From NCBI GenBank assembly GCA_002346645.1, contig DEAD01000014.1:68522-132521 (forward strand): 64,000 nt of DNA. The letters run 5' to 3'. The translations under genes were made by a program, and so were the position numbers. The DNA comes from Dehalococcoidia bacterium UBA2991 (GTDB lineage: Bacteria; Chloroflexota; Dehalococcoidia; Tepidiformales; Tepidiformaceae). This document shows positions 17,206-25,850 of the stretch, in pieces (positions within the stretch are counted from its first letter, which is position 1; each line of letters opens with the position of its first letter). The notes under the pieces are model-generated. The model did not search any database and was not told where the DNA came from. It saw nothing but the letters and a program-made list of their open reading frames with translations.

Positions 17206-18078
17206 CTAGTCCTCCCGGGATCGTGCAAGCGCTTCGTTGAGGGCACGGTTAGTCAGTACGCGAGTGAGATGTACACGCTGCGCAATGGAACCACGCATAT
17301 CGGTGATTGGCGTAGCCGCATCGGCAGCAATGTCTGCAGCGCGGGCAAAGGCCTCATCTGTCGGCGCTTCGCCTACCAAGGCGTCACCAGCGGCAGCTAC
17401 GTAAAGAGGCGTGGGTGCAACTGCACCGACAGAGATACGTGCTCCCTCTATTCGCTCACCATTGGAGTCGAGATCCAGCCGAGCGCCAACATTGACGACA
17501 GCGATATCCATCTCATTGCGGGGAATGAAACGATGGAAGAAAGAGCCCGAGTTCGCTGGCTGCGGCGGAATATTCACCTTGACGATAAGCTCACCAGACC
17601 CGAGAACATTCTGGCCCGGCCCGGTAAAGAACTCCTCGAGGCGGATATCCCGCAAGCCATCAGCGGAGCCAACAGTAAGCGTGGCGCCGAGAGCAATGAG
17701 GGCGGGGATAGTATCGGCAGCAGGACCACTGTTTCCAATATTTCCACCAAAGCAGGCGCGACTCTGGATCTGGATACCACCGACCAGCGTCGCGCAATCG
17801 ATCAGGCAAGGTAGCCGATGAACAATCTCGGCATCCCCATAGATCTCAGCAAATGGAACAGCGGCACCAATTTCGAGACCGCCATCATCGGTCCACTTAT
17901 AACTGACGAGCTCAGGAATGTGCTTGACATCAATGAGTTGGTCGACCTGTTTTCGGCCTTCACGAAGCTGGACGATGATGTCAGTTCCGCCAGCTAGGAA
18001 GGCCGAGGTCTTTCCGGTCTGGAGTGCGGCGTAAGCCTCGCCAAGCGAGGACGGCGCCAGGTAGTCGATCTCCTTCAT
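17206..18078 (-). CDS. FAD-binding subunit of molybdenum hydroxylase (CoxM type)
   Basis: About 290 residues. FAD-binding motifs are FLAGGTDIIVQLR near residue 30 and SRACFGGNIGNSGPAADT near 110, followed by the CO_deh_flav_C domain (MDIAVVNVGARL, then GAVAPTP). It passes electrons from the [2Fe-2S] subunit to an external acceptor. ATG 18078 (MKEIDYLAP) is chosen because AAGGA lies 6 nt upstream; the TTG two codons earlier is less likely. First gene of the molybdenum hydroxylase operon, which continues through the 2Fe-2S subunit, large subunit and MoaD-like carrier. Confidence 0.94.
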   Translation of the reverse strand: MKEIDYLAPSSLGEAYAALQTGKTSAFLAGGTDIIVQLREGRKQVDQLIDVKHIPELVSYKWTDDGGLEIGAAVPFAEIYGDAEIVHRLPCLIDCATLVGGIQIQSRACFGGNIGNSGPAADTIPALIALGATLTVGSADGLRDIRLEEFFTGPGQNVLGSGELIVKVNIPPQPANSGSFFHRFIPRNEMDIAVVNVGARLDLDSNGERIEGARISVGAVAPTPLYVAAAGDALVGEAPTDEAFARAADIAADAATPITDMRGSIAQRVHLTRVLTNRALNEALARSRED

Positions 18079-18179
18079 GAACAATCCTTCAGAAGACTGG
18101 ACGGCCTAAGGCCGCCCGTGCGGAGTCGGATCATAAGGGGCAACCCTTGCCTTGTCTGCGAACGGCCTAGAGCAAGAGT

Positions 18180-18914
18180 TCAAGCGGAAGCCTGAGATTG
18201 AGTCCAAACACGCAGGGCATAGGGTTGGTTCGTGATAATCCCATCGACGCCTGACTTCGAAAGGCGACCCCAATCATGGGGTGTATCAGCAGTCCAGGCC
18301 CATAGCCGCATTCCTCGCGAACGGACCATCTCAACGGATTCCCTTCCCACAGCAGCATGAAAAAGCGAAATAGCCCCAACTCCTTGCTGAGCTGCGCGAT
18401 CGCATAGACCATTCAAGCTTCCCGCCTCCGTGGAAGAAACAATAGCCGCAGTATCAATGCGGGGAGCCAGCGAACGAGCACGCTCCACAAGGCTGTGGTC
18501 GAAAGAGTGGAGGGCCACCCAGGACTCGGCGCGATGGGAGTGAATGGCTTCTAGGGTAGCCTCGAGAAGAGCCTCGCCCTCCTCTGGGTGTTCAGGAGCA
18601 ACCTTTAGCTCACACATGACAGTAATCCGACCAGAAACAAGATCTAGAACTTCGGCCAGAGAGGGGACATGCTCACCTCCACCTGCATCAGCCCGCGCAA
18701 GATCAACAAAGGGCACTTCACGAACTGGCCCATCAAGGTTAGTGGTGCGATCGAGGAAATCATCGTGGAGTAGCACCGGAAAACCGTCGGCACAAAGACG
18801 GAGGTCTATCTCCATAGCATCTGCACTTGCAAGCGATGCACCCACACCAGCAAGAGTGTTTGCTGGGCGCTCACCCGCGGCAGTAGCGTGAGCAATAATC
18901 AACGGAGAGCTCAT
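18180..18914 (-). CDS. Glycerophosphodiester phosphodiesterase family protein
   Basis: A 244-residue TIM barrel of the GDPD family. Metal-binding EIDLRL (E-x-D), the second catalytic His in VLLHDDFLDRTT, the CELK glutamate, and WTADTP followed by GVDGIITNQP at the C-terminus are all visible. The start motif reads IIAHATAAGERPANT: the catalytic His is kept but the usual HR is HA and PENT is PANT. GDPDs hydrolyse glycerophosphodiesters to glycerol-3-phosphate and an alcohol; the altered N-terminal motif may mean a different diester. No signal peptide, so cytosolic. Monocistronic in appearance, 101 nt from the molybdenum hydroxylase operon. Confidence 0.85.
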   Translation of the reverse strand: MSSPLIIAHATAAGERPANTLAGVGASLASADAMEIDLRLCADGFPVLLHDDFLDRTTNLDGPVREVPFVDLARADAGGGEHVPSLAEVLDLVSGRITVMCELKVAPEHPEEGEALLEATLEAIHSHRAESWVALHSFDHSLVERARSLAPRIDTAAIVSSTEAGSLNGLCDRAAQQGVGAISLFHAAVGRESVEMVRSRGMRLWAWTADTPHDWGRLSKSGVDGIITNQPYALRVWTQSQASA

Positions 18915-19121
18915 AGCATCCGCGAGGATAACGCCCTTCCATGGAGCATTAGGTTTACTGCAAAACAGAAACTAAAGGCCATGTATACCCGGACCAGCAC
19001 CCTACTTGTCGGCAACTTAAACGCTACAAGCGATCGCCAAGAACGGTGGCTTTAGGAACCCCCTGGCAAATACCTTTGTTTGTTCTGGCGCCTGAGCCTA
19101 AAGCCTCGCTTGACCTTGGAC

Positions 19122-20213
19122 CTACAGCTGAATGATGGACCGGCCCGAGATGTGGCCAGCTGCTAGGGCGTCTGTCGCCTCATTGATCTGGTCAAGCTCA
19201 TACTTTGCTGTCACAAGCGCATCTAGATCGAGATCTCCTTCTTTATACCAACGAGTGAACATCGGGAAGTCGCGATCGGGACGACAGGAGCCACCGATGC
19301 TTCCGATGTACTTCTTCTCGCTAATCAAGAGATCTCTCGCGTCAATCTCAACGTTCGTCTGGGGAACGCCCACAAGAACAGCCATACCACCGGTCCGAAC
19401 ACCCAGCACGCCAGGCCGGGCAGCAGGCAAAATCTGTTCCATCGTCTGCTTAACACCAATGCAGTCGAAAGCATAATCAACACCGGCAACTGGGCGTCCC
19501 GTCATATCAAATTGGGTATCACTGGCAGTAAGGGCCCGAACCTGCTCGACAGCATCACCATCTGACGCGTTGACGCCAATGGTGGCACCAAACTCCTTCG
19601 CAAAAGCCAGCTTTTCCTCGCTAAGATCAACAGCAATGATGGGATCAGCACCTATTACAGCAGCAGCAACGATCGCAGAAAGGCCGACACCTCCTACTCC
19701 GAAGACAGCAACGCTCTCCCCCCGCTTTACTCCCGCAGTGTGATAAACAGCACCAGAACCTGTCATGACAGCGCAGCCAATAATGGCAGTGACATCAGTA
19801 CGGACATCCTCTGGCATAGCAACGATGTACTGCTCATCAGCAATAGTGTGATCCGCCCAAGTAAAAACGCCCTGCGAAACGGCGGTAGATCCGTCAGCAA
19901 GCTCGAGAGAGATGGGATTAGGGCGACGGTTAAGGTCAGGACTACGCGGCACCCACGTAACCATCACTCTGTCGCCTTCCTTCACATGCGTAACCTCGGA
20001 TCCTGCAGCAACAACCGTTCCGGTTGACTCATGGCCAAGAAGCTGTGGGGCACCGCGAGGACCGTGCATTTGATGAAGCTGGGAATGGCAAATGCCACTT
20101 GCAAACTGCTTAACGACAACCTGGTGGGGTCCGGGATCAGGCAGATCGATCTCGTCAATTCGAAGAGGGCCGGACTCGGCCGGGCAGACAACTACTCGAG
20201 CTGATGTGGGCAT
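19122..20213 (-). CDS. Zinc-dependent alcohol dehydrogenase (MDR superfamily)
   Basis: A 363-residue medium-chain dehydrogenase. The catalytic zinc ligands are visible as Cys in SGICHSQ, His-Glu in LLGHEST and Cys in IIGCAVMTG. The Rossmann motif is VFGVGGVGLSAIVAA (GxGxxG) with Asp in IAVDLSEEK, which favours NAD over NADP. The four-cysteine structural-zinc lobe of class I/III enzymes is missing: the stretch after WVPRSPDL contains no Cys. It oxidises an alcohol or reduces an aldehyde of unknown identity. ATG 20213 has GAGGAG 8 nt upstream. Divergent from the TPP-enzyme operon, with a 146-nt gap. Confidence 0.9.
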   Translation of the reverse strand: MPTSARVVVCPAESGPLRIDEIDLPDPGPHQVVVKQFASGICHSQLHQMHGPRGAPQLLGHESTGTVVAAGSEVTHVKEGDRVMVTWVPRSPDLNRRPNPISLELADGSTAVSQGVFTWADHTIADEQYIVAMPEDVRTDVTAIIGCAVMTGSGAVYHTAGVKRGESVAVFGVGGVGLSAIVAAAVIGADPIIAVDLSEEKLAFAKEFGATIGVNASDGDAVEQVRALTASDTQFDMTGRPVAGVDYAFDCIGVKQTMEQILPAARPGVLGVRTGGMAVLVGVPQTNVEIDARDLLISEKKYIGSIGGSCRPDRDFPMFTRWYKEGDLDLDALVTAKYELDQINEATDALAAGHISGRSIIQL

Positions 20214-20359
20214 ACAGGTACTCCTCTTGCGGTGGTATTTGCGAATCTTACCGATCTGCCCTGATCAATTCCCCCTTCACTCAATAACGGGATAGGACGA
20301 GAGTATGGAGAAGTCTTCCCGTATCATCCGGCGAGCTACGATTACGAAGGGGTGACCAG

Positions 20360-22012
20360 ATGGCAGAGATCGACGGCGCGACCGTTATCGCTCGCAGCCT
20401 CAAGCAGCAAGGCGTGGACTACATGTTCGGCGTGGTGGGTTTTCCCGTGCAGGGCATCGCCGCGGCGGCCCAACGCGAGGGAATTCGCTACTTCGGCTTC
20501 CACAATGAACAGGCGGCAAGTTACGCCGCAGGAGCAATTGGCTACCTAACAGGTCGCCCAGGAGCATGCCTAACCGTATGTGGACCCGGAATGATCCACG
20601 GTATTGCGGGGATGGCTAATGCATGGTCGAACACCTGGCCAATGATTCTAATCGCGGGTGCCCCAGACTCTTACCAAGACGGGCAAGGCTCTTTCCAAGA
20701 GGCTCCTCAGGTAGAGGCAGCTCGCCCGTTCGCAAAGATGTCACGTCGGGCGGAAACAATTGAACGCGTCCCTTACTACGTGGAGCAGGCGGTGCGCACC
20801 AGTATGTATGGGCGCCCCGGTGCGGTGTATCTCGACTTCGCAAATGATGTGATCTCGGGACGGGTCGAGGAATCGGAAATTGAATTCAAAGACCGCTGCC
20901 CCGACGCACCTCGCACCTATGCGGAGCCAGGCTCCATTGACGCAGCAATTGACGCACTAAAATCGGCAGAAAGACCACTCGTGATAGTGGGGAAGGGCAT
21001 GGCATATTCCCGCGCAGAAGATGAGGTTCGGGAATTCATCGATTCGACACAAATTCCTTTCCTAGCTTCACCAATGGGTAAAGGCGTGGTGCCGGACGAC
21101 CACCCACTCTCGGTCGCACCCGCTCGTTCTTATGCACTTCAAAACGCCGACCTCATCTTTCTGATGGGGGCACGGCTGAACTGGATAATGCATTTCGGCC
21201 TACCCCCACGCTTCAACAAAGACGTACGGGTGGTGCAAATGGACATTAGTGCAGAGGAGATTGGCACAAATGTGCCGACGGAAGTCGCCCTCGTGGGCGA
21301 CGGCAAAGCTATTACAAGCCAATTGAACGCTGTACTAGAGCAAAACCCATGGTCATATCCGCAGGAGACAACCTGGTGGACAGGACTCTCGGCGAAAGCG
21401 GAGGAAAACCGCCAAGCAGTAGCCGCAATGGAAATGGATGACTCTGAACCGATGGGCTACTACCGAGTGCTGCGAGCTGTTCGTGAGGCGATCCCCGAGG
21501 ACGCCATCATCGCAAGTGAGGGGGCCAGTACTATGGATATCGGCCGCACAGTGCTGCCGAACATTGTCCCACGCGCGCGACTAGATGCCGGAACATTCGG
21601 AACGATGGGTGTGGGCGTAGCCCAGGCCATTGCAGCAGCGGCAGTTCATCCCGACCGCAAGGTCGTAGCCGTAGAAGGGGACGCCGGCTTCGGCTTCAGC
21701 GCAATGGAAGTAGAAGTAGCGTGCCGCTACAACCTACCCATTACATTCATCGTGGTGAACAACAACGGCATCGGTGGCGGACCAAGCGAACTTGACCCCG
21801 ACAACATCCCGCCTGGCGCTTACATGCCTAATGCCCGGTACGAAATGATCATCGAGGCATTCGGAGGCAAGGGGTACTACGTCACAGAGTTGGCGGACCT
21901 CGACTCGGTCCTGAGGACAGCAGTGGAGGATCCGACACCCTCCATAGTTAACATCATGATCGATCCGAAAGCGGAACGAAAACCCCAGCCATTCGGGTGG
22001 CTTACTCGCTAA
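20360..22012 (+). CDS. TPP-dependent lyase, oxalyl-CoA decarboxylase / 2-hydroxyacyl-CoA lyase type
   Basis: A 550-residue thiamine-diphosphate enzyme with the three-domain acetolactate-synthase fold. The catalytic Glu is in FHNEQAASYAAGA (about E51). The TPP motif is EGDAGFGFSAMEVEVACRYN, ending in NNNGIGGG; the GFGFSxMEVE wording is characteristic of oxalyl-CoA decarboxylase and 2-hydroxyacyl-CoA lyase rather than acetolactate synthase. Likely reaction: cleavage of a 2-hydroxyacyl-CoA to an aldehyde and formyl-CoA, or oxalyl-CoA decarboxylation. The start ATG follows AGGGGTGACCAG. First of a rightward run with an SDR, cupin and kinase-like gene; a strong hairpin follows its stop. Confidence 0.88.
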   Translation: MAEIDGATVIARSLKQQGVDYMFGVVGFPVQGIAAAAQREGIRYFGFHNEQAASYAAGAIGYLTGRPGACLTVCGPGMIHGIAGMANAWSNTWPMILIAGAPDSYQDGQGSFQEAPQVEAARPFAKMSRRAETIERVPYYVEQAVRTSMYGRPGAVYLDFANDVISGRVEESEIEFKDRCPDAPRTYAEPGSIDAAIDALKSAERPLVIVGKGMAYSRAEDEVREFIDSTQIPFLASPMGKGVVPDDHPLSVAPARSYALQNADLIFLMGARLNWIMHFGLPPRFNKDVRVVQMDISAEEIGTNVPTEVALVGDGKAITSQLNAVLEQNPWSYPQETTWWTGLSAKAEENRQAVAAMEMDDSEPMGYYRVLRAVREAIPEDAIIASEGASTMDIGRTVLPNIVPRARLDAGTFGTMGVGVAQAIAAAAVHPDRKVVAVEGDAGFGFSAMEVEVACRYNLPITFIVVNNNGIGGGPSELDPDNIPPGAYMPNARYEMIIEAFGGKGYYVTELADLDSVLRTAVEDPTPSIVNIMIDPKAERKPQPFGWLTR

Positions 22013-22057
22013 AGCGCGAGCGCAACTCTGGGCAGGGGCGGTTACCGCCTACAACAC

Positions 22058-22091
22058 AGTGGCCGTCAGCAGCAAAGTGCTGACGGCCACT
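22058..22091 (+). terminator. Perfect 14-bp hairpin after the TPP lyase gene
   Basis: AGTGGCCGTCAGCA pairs perfectly with TGCTGACGGCCACT around a 6-nt loop GCAAAG. It lies 45 nt past the stop of the TPP lyase. There is no immediate T-tract on either strand (a short CTTTTCCCTTT comes about 17 nt later), so it may be a partial terminator or a 3'-end stabiliser rather than a classical rho-independent site. Confidence 0.55.
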
Positions 22092-22199
22092 GCCTAGTAC
22101 GAGTGACTTTTCCCTTTGCATAGAACTTCATTTCAGAGATCCGGCACACCAAACACCATCTCCCCTGTAAACTCGCGCGCCAACAAATGGGGGTAAACG

Positions 22200-23051
22200 A
22201 TGCAGGAACTGAACGGCAAAGTTGCAGTGATAACGGGAGGCGGAAGCGGTATCGGAAGGGCAATGGCCCTTGCATTTGCAGAGGAGGGAATGGATATCGC
22301 AATCGGCGACATCGAGTCTAGCTCCGGTGAAACCGTAGCCGAAGAGATCCGCTCAATGGGTAGGCAGTCCATCGCTGTGACCTGTGACGTTACCAATCTC
22401 GATTCCGTACGAGGACTGGTTGAAGCAACAAAGACAGGCCTCGGAGGAATACACGTTGTCTGCAATAACGCTGGGGTAGTGGCAGGCAAGCCAACGCCAG
22501 AGCTGAGCGAGGCTGACTGGAGCTGGGTTCTCGACGTTGACCTAAATGGAGTGGTGAATGGGGTATTGGCATTCCTACCGGAGCTCGTTGCGCAGAATGA
22601 GGGACATTTCGTGAACACTGCATCCATTGCAGGACTAATACCACTAGCCGCGCCCGGAGTTATCTCCTACACAACCGCGAAGTACGGGGTTGTCGGTATC
22701 ACAGAAACGTTGCACGAGGAGCTAAGGCCTCTGGGAATTGGAGCCTCGGTGCTATGCCCAGGCGTTGTGAACACCCGCATTGGTGAGTCTGCCCGTAACC
22801 GGCCTAAAGCTGCTGGTGGCCCGCCAACGGAGCCAATACCTGCAATCGAGCTAGCACCAGGAACGGAGATGCCACGAATCGTGGGAGCGAACGTCCAAGA
22901 GCCTCCAGCGATTGCAGCCAGAGTAGTCGAGGCTGTTAAAGCAAACGACCTCTATATCGTGACTCACCCCGAGACGCGCGAAGCAGTCGAGGACCGATTC
23001 ACAGCCATCATGGCCGCCTACGACAAACTCGAGTCGTCGCTGAATAAGTGA
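22200..23051 (+). CDS. SDR-family NAD(P)-dependent oxidoreductase
   Basis: A 283-residue classical short-chain dehydrogenase. Cofactor motif TGGGSGIG at 12-19, NNAG at about 90, Ser in NTASIAG and the catalytic Y-x3-K in SYTTAKYG. Asp in IGDIESS after the second strand favours NAD. The C-terminus extends past the core with a helix ending DKLESSLNK, as in SDRs annotated near CoA-thioester catabolism. It probably oxidises a hydroxyl of a pathway intermediate. ATG 22200 is preceded by GGGGGTAAACG. Same strand as the TPP lyase but separated from it by the hairpin. Confidence 0.9.
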   Translation: MQELNGKVAVITGGGSGIGRAMALAFAEEGMDIAIGDIESSSGETVAEEIRSMGRQSIAVTCDVTNLDSVRGLVEATKTGLGGIHVVCNNAGVVAGKPTPELSEADWSWVLDVDLNGVVNGVLAFLPELVAQNEGHFVNTASIAGLIPLAAPGVISYTTAKYGVVGITETLHEELRPLGIGASVLCPGVVNTRIGESARNRPKAAGGPPTEPIPAIELAPGTEMPRIVGANVQEPPAIAARVVEAVKANDLYIVTHPETREAVEDRFTAIMAAYDKLESSLNK

Positions 23052-23200
23052 GTCATAGGTAGTCGAAATCAACAGGCCAACGCTAGAAACCCTCTTCGAT
23101 TGGACGCAAAGCCGCTGACCGCTGACTAACGTTCGATATTGGAAAGGGAGACGGAAACGAATAAGCGTAGCTATGCTGCGCCGGGAATAGGAGAACGCCG

Positions 23201-23575
23201 ATGACACTTCATATCCTTAAATCAGACGATGGCGACACAATTGAACGCACCGACCTGAGCATCTTTGAAGGAGGCCGCGTATGGGCACGATCTCTGACAG
23301 GAGCCTCATCAGCGCACATGAATGTTTCGGTAGTGCAGTTCGGACCAGGGGGGCGAGCTGGTTGGCACCGTCACACCAGCGATCAAGTTCTGTATGTCGT
23401 AGCAGGTATCGGCAAGGTAGGGGACCGGGAGGGCGAACACGTAATCAGTGCTGGTGACTGTGCAGTTGTACCAGCAGGAGAGGACCACTGGCACGGTGCC
23501 CATGACACGGGCTCCCCTATGTCCCACCTATCGATCATGCAAACCGGGGCAGAGACCACGTTATTGGATTCTTAG
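23201..23575 (+). CDS. Cupin-domain protein
   Basis: A 124-residue single-domain beta-barrel. The metal-binding pattern is visible as WHRHTSDQVLYVVAG (H-x-H-x4-5-E/Q position) and, about 50 residues on, GDCAVVPAGEDHWHGA. Small cupins are metal-dependent isomerases, dioxygenases or sensors; the role cannot be fixed. AGGAG lies 8 nt before the ATG. It follows the SDR by 149 nt on the same strand. Confidence 0.85.
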   Translation: MTLHILKSDDGDTIERTDLSIFEGGRVWARSLTGASSAHMNVSVVQFGPGGRAGWHRHTSDQVLYVVAGIGKVGDREGEHVISAGDCAVVPAGEDHWHGAHDTGSPMSHLSIMQTGAETTLLDS

Positions 23576-23683
23576 TGAACAACGTACATCCTCTATGGCT
23601 TTCCACCAGAGGGAGCTTATGCAGGGAAACCTAAACTCCAGGTCTTTTATCTAAGGCACACACCCACGAAGTTGGAGGCAAAA

Positions 23684-24826
23684 ATGGAACCGCTTAGAGG
23701 CAGGCATGAAATCACAGCTGAGTGGCTAACAAAAGCACTCAGAGAAAGTGGGCACTTACCTCAGGGCCATGTTTCCGAGATAGAGGTAAATACAGACGGC
23801 ATCGGGTTCGGCTATATCAGCGAGACGGTCCGAGTAATCCCAAAGTACTCAGGGGCAGACAACTCCGCGCCACCCAGCCTCGTTGTAAAGCTCCCGGTTT
23901 CGGTCGATTTCCCAGAGTACTTGAAGCCCTGGGCTGCACAGGCAGTAGAGACCGAGCTGCACTTCTACCCCGAGGCGAGCGGGGACTGCGCCGCACGGGT
24001 ACCCCTTTGCTATGGAGCGGCCTTCAAGGGATGGCGTTCTTACGCACTGCTCCTGGAGGACCTAAGCCAGCTTGAATCAATGAGCCAGATGGACTCCGGA
24101 CCGCGGGACCGAGCGGACAAAATTGTTGAGATGCTGGCCGGCCTCCACGCACAATGGTGGGAAAGCGACCGACTAAAGGCAGCCTCCTGGCTGCCATCTT
24201 CCCAACGGCAATCAGAGCTGAATACACCATTGGTTGAAGGGGGTTGGGAGATGTTCGCAGAGCGCATCGTTCCCAAGGTAGACCCCAACTTCATGCCCAT
24301 TGGAGAAAGACTAGTACGAGACTTCGCAGGAATTTTTGAACGGGGAGCTAGCTCAGCAGCAACTCTTGTACATGGTGATTTTCGTATCGAAAATTTTCTC
24401 TTCGGAGAGAAAGACACTCCTGACGAGGTCGTGCTCATCGATTGGCAGCTCTCAGGCTACGGATCGGGTATGCGGGACATGGCCTACTTCATTTCCCAAG
24501 GCTTCGACCCGAACGAGCGCAAAGCAGTGGAGGACGACCTTCTCTCCAAATACCACACAGCCCTGGTAAATCATGGGGTAACCGGATACTCGCTAACCCA
24601 ATGCCGGGAAGATTACCGGCTAGGCCTTCTTTGGAGCCTATACGCTCCAATCATCGGGATGACTGGCATGGCTGAACGTGAACTTCCTCCACCGGATGCC
24701 CCAGAGGAAGAGGTTCAAGCGTTTAACGAGATGATCGAAACAGGTATAGCGCTAGTCACGGTCATGGCGGAACGCAATATCAAGGCTGTGATGGATACAA
24801 AGGCAGGAGAGTTACTAGGAGTCTAA
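23684..24826 (+). CDS. Phosphotransferase-family (APH/EcKinase-like) protein
   Basis: About 380 residues with a protein-kinase-like fold. The catalytic loop is LVHGDFRIENFLF (Brenner-type HGDxxxxN) and the metal-binding Asp is in LIDWQLSGYG followed by DMAYF. The N-terminal lobe has VVKLP, probably the ATP lysine. Relatives are annotated as phosphotransferase family proteins or ecdysteroid-kinase-like; many occur in sterol or acyl-CoA catabolic islands and their substrate is unknown. The ATG at 23684 has GGAGG 5 nt upstream and is preferred to the TTG at 23672. One of four such genes in this window. Confidence 0.83.
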   Translation: MEPLRGRHEITAEWLTKALRESGHLPQGHVSEIEVNTDGIGFGYISETVRVIPKYSGADNSAPPSLVVKLPVSVDFPEYLKPWAAQAVETELHFYPEASGDCAARVPLCYGAAFKGWRSYALLLEDLSQLESMSQMDSGPRDRADKIVEMLAGLHAQWWESDRLKAASWLPSSQRQSELNTPLVEGGWEMFAERIVPKVDPNFMPIGERLVRDFAGIFERGASSAATLVHGDFRIENFLFGEKDTPDEVVLIDWQLSGYGSGMRDMAYFISQGFDPNERKAVEDDLLSKYHTALVNHGVTGYSLTQCREDYRLGLLWSLYAPIIGMTGMAERELPPPDAPEEEVQAFNEMIETGIALVTVMAERNIKAVMDTKAGELLGV

Positions 24827-24840
24827 CCACTACCAACCCT

Positions 24841-25647
24841 TTACGTGCCAGTAAATTTGGGGGCACGCCGCTCTGAAGTAGCCTGAACCCCTTCTCGAAA
24901 ATCGTTGGTCTGCCGAAGCCAGTCCTGCTCAACCAACTCGTGATCCGTTGCTATGCGAACACGCTCAGCGAGATCACGGCGCATGGTACGGCGAATAGAC
25001 CGCACAGCCAGAGGGGCAGAGCCGGCAATCTCAGCAGCCATCTCGTTCGCCTTGTCCCGCAATCCATCCAAAGGTACGAGAGCATCGCAAAGCCCGATGT
25101 CGAAAGCTTCTTCTCCGCGCACACGGCGACCGGTGTAAAGCAGATCAAGAGCCTTCTGCTGACCTACAAGGGCAGGGAGTGTGACAGTTAGGCCAAATCC
25201 ATGGTGAAACCCTAGGCGAGCAAAGTTCGCGGAGAAACGGGCCTCTGGAGCAGCCACACGAAAGTCAGCCGAAAGAGCCAGTCCGAGACCTCCCCCAATC
25301 GCAGCCCCCTGAACAGCAGCGACCACAGGAGTCTCAGCCTCCAAAAGACGTATCGCCTCCTGATAAAGATGGCCACTCCCAGGTCGCCGTGAGGGGCTTG
25401 ATTCGGGATCAGCAGCAGCACGCTCAGCTGGTCCAGCCAGCTGAGCACCTGCGCAGAAGGAGCGCCCCTCCGAGACCAAGATAATGGCTCGGATGGCTGG
25501 CTCGTCGTCAAGAGCATGGTAGGCAGAGGCAATGGCGCGGATTAAAGCAACATCAAAGTAATTATGGGGAGGTCGATGGATCTCAACGGTGGCTATTTGA
25601 CCATTTAAAGTTACAGAGACATCAGGGGCAGGGTTTGAAACGGACAT
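24841..25647 (-). CDS. Enoyl-CoA hydratase/isomerase family protein
   Basis: About 268 residues, crotonase fold. CoA-binding and oxyanion-hole motifs are visible: SEGRSFCAGAQL (first oxyanion residue) and VQGAAIGGGLGLALSADFRVA (second). The usual catalytic Glu region after the second motif reads ARFSANFARLGFHHGFGLT, which lacks the standard E-LGL-P pattern and instead has His-His, so it may be an isomerase or a hydrolase rather than a hydratase. ATG 25647 has AGGAGG 4 nt upstream; the frame open to 25680 is longer but lacks support. Divergent from the MFS exporter. Confidence 0.87.
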   Translation of the reverse strand: MSVSNPAPDVSVTLNGQIATVEIHRPPHNYFDVALIRAIASAYHALDDEPAIRAIILVSEGRSFCAGAQLAGPAERAAADPESSPSRRPGSGHLYQEAIRLLEAETPVVAAVQGAAIGGGLGLALSADFRVAAPEARFSANFARLGFHHGFGLTVTLPALVGQQKALDLLYTGRRVRGEEAFDIGLCDALVPLDGLRDKANEMAAEIAGSAPLAVRSIRRTMRRDLAERVRIATDHELVEQDWLRQTNDFREGVQATSERRAPKFTGT

Positions 25648-25850
25648 GGATCCTCCTGACAGGAAACGGTAGAGAAACACCTAGTACGGGTCGAGGGGAT
25701 GGGGCTAATGAGATGGATTGCGAATAGGACATAGGGTTGATTACTTGTAGTGTCGATCTAGTTACAAGCACCTCCACTTCAATCCCTCAACAACTCTGCA
25801 CCCTGGGAGTCCTCGGTGACTAACATCCTTGCACGGCAAAGGCTGAACTA

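Noticed and set aside
14457..18078. Form I CO dehydrogenase
   Set aside because: The large subunit lacks the AYRCSFR active-site loop; only a generic molybdenum hydroxylase is supported.
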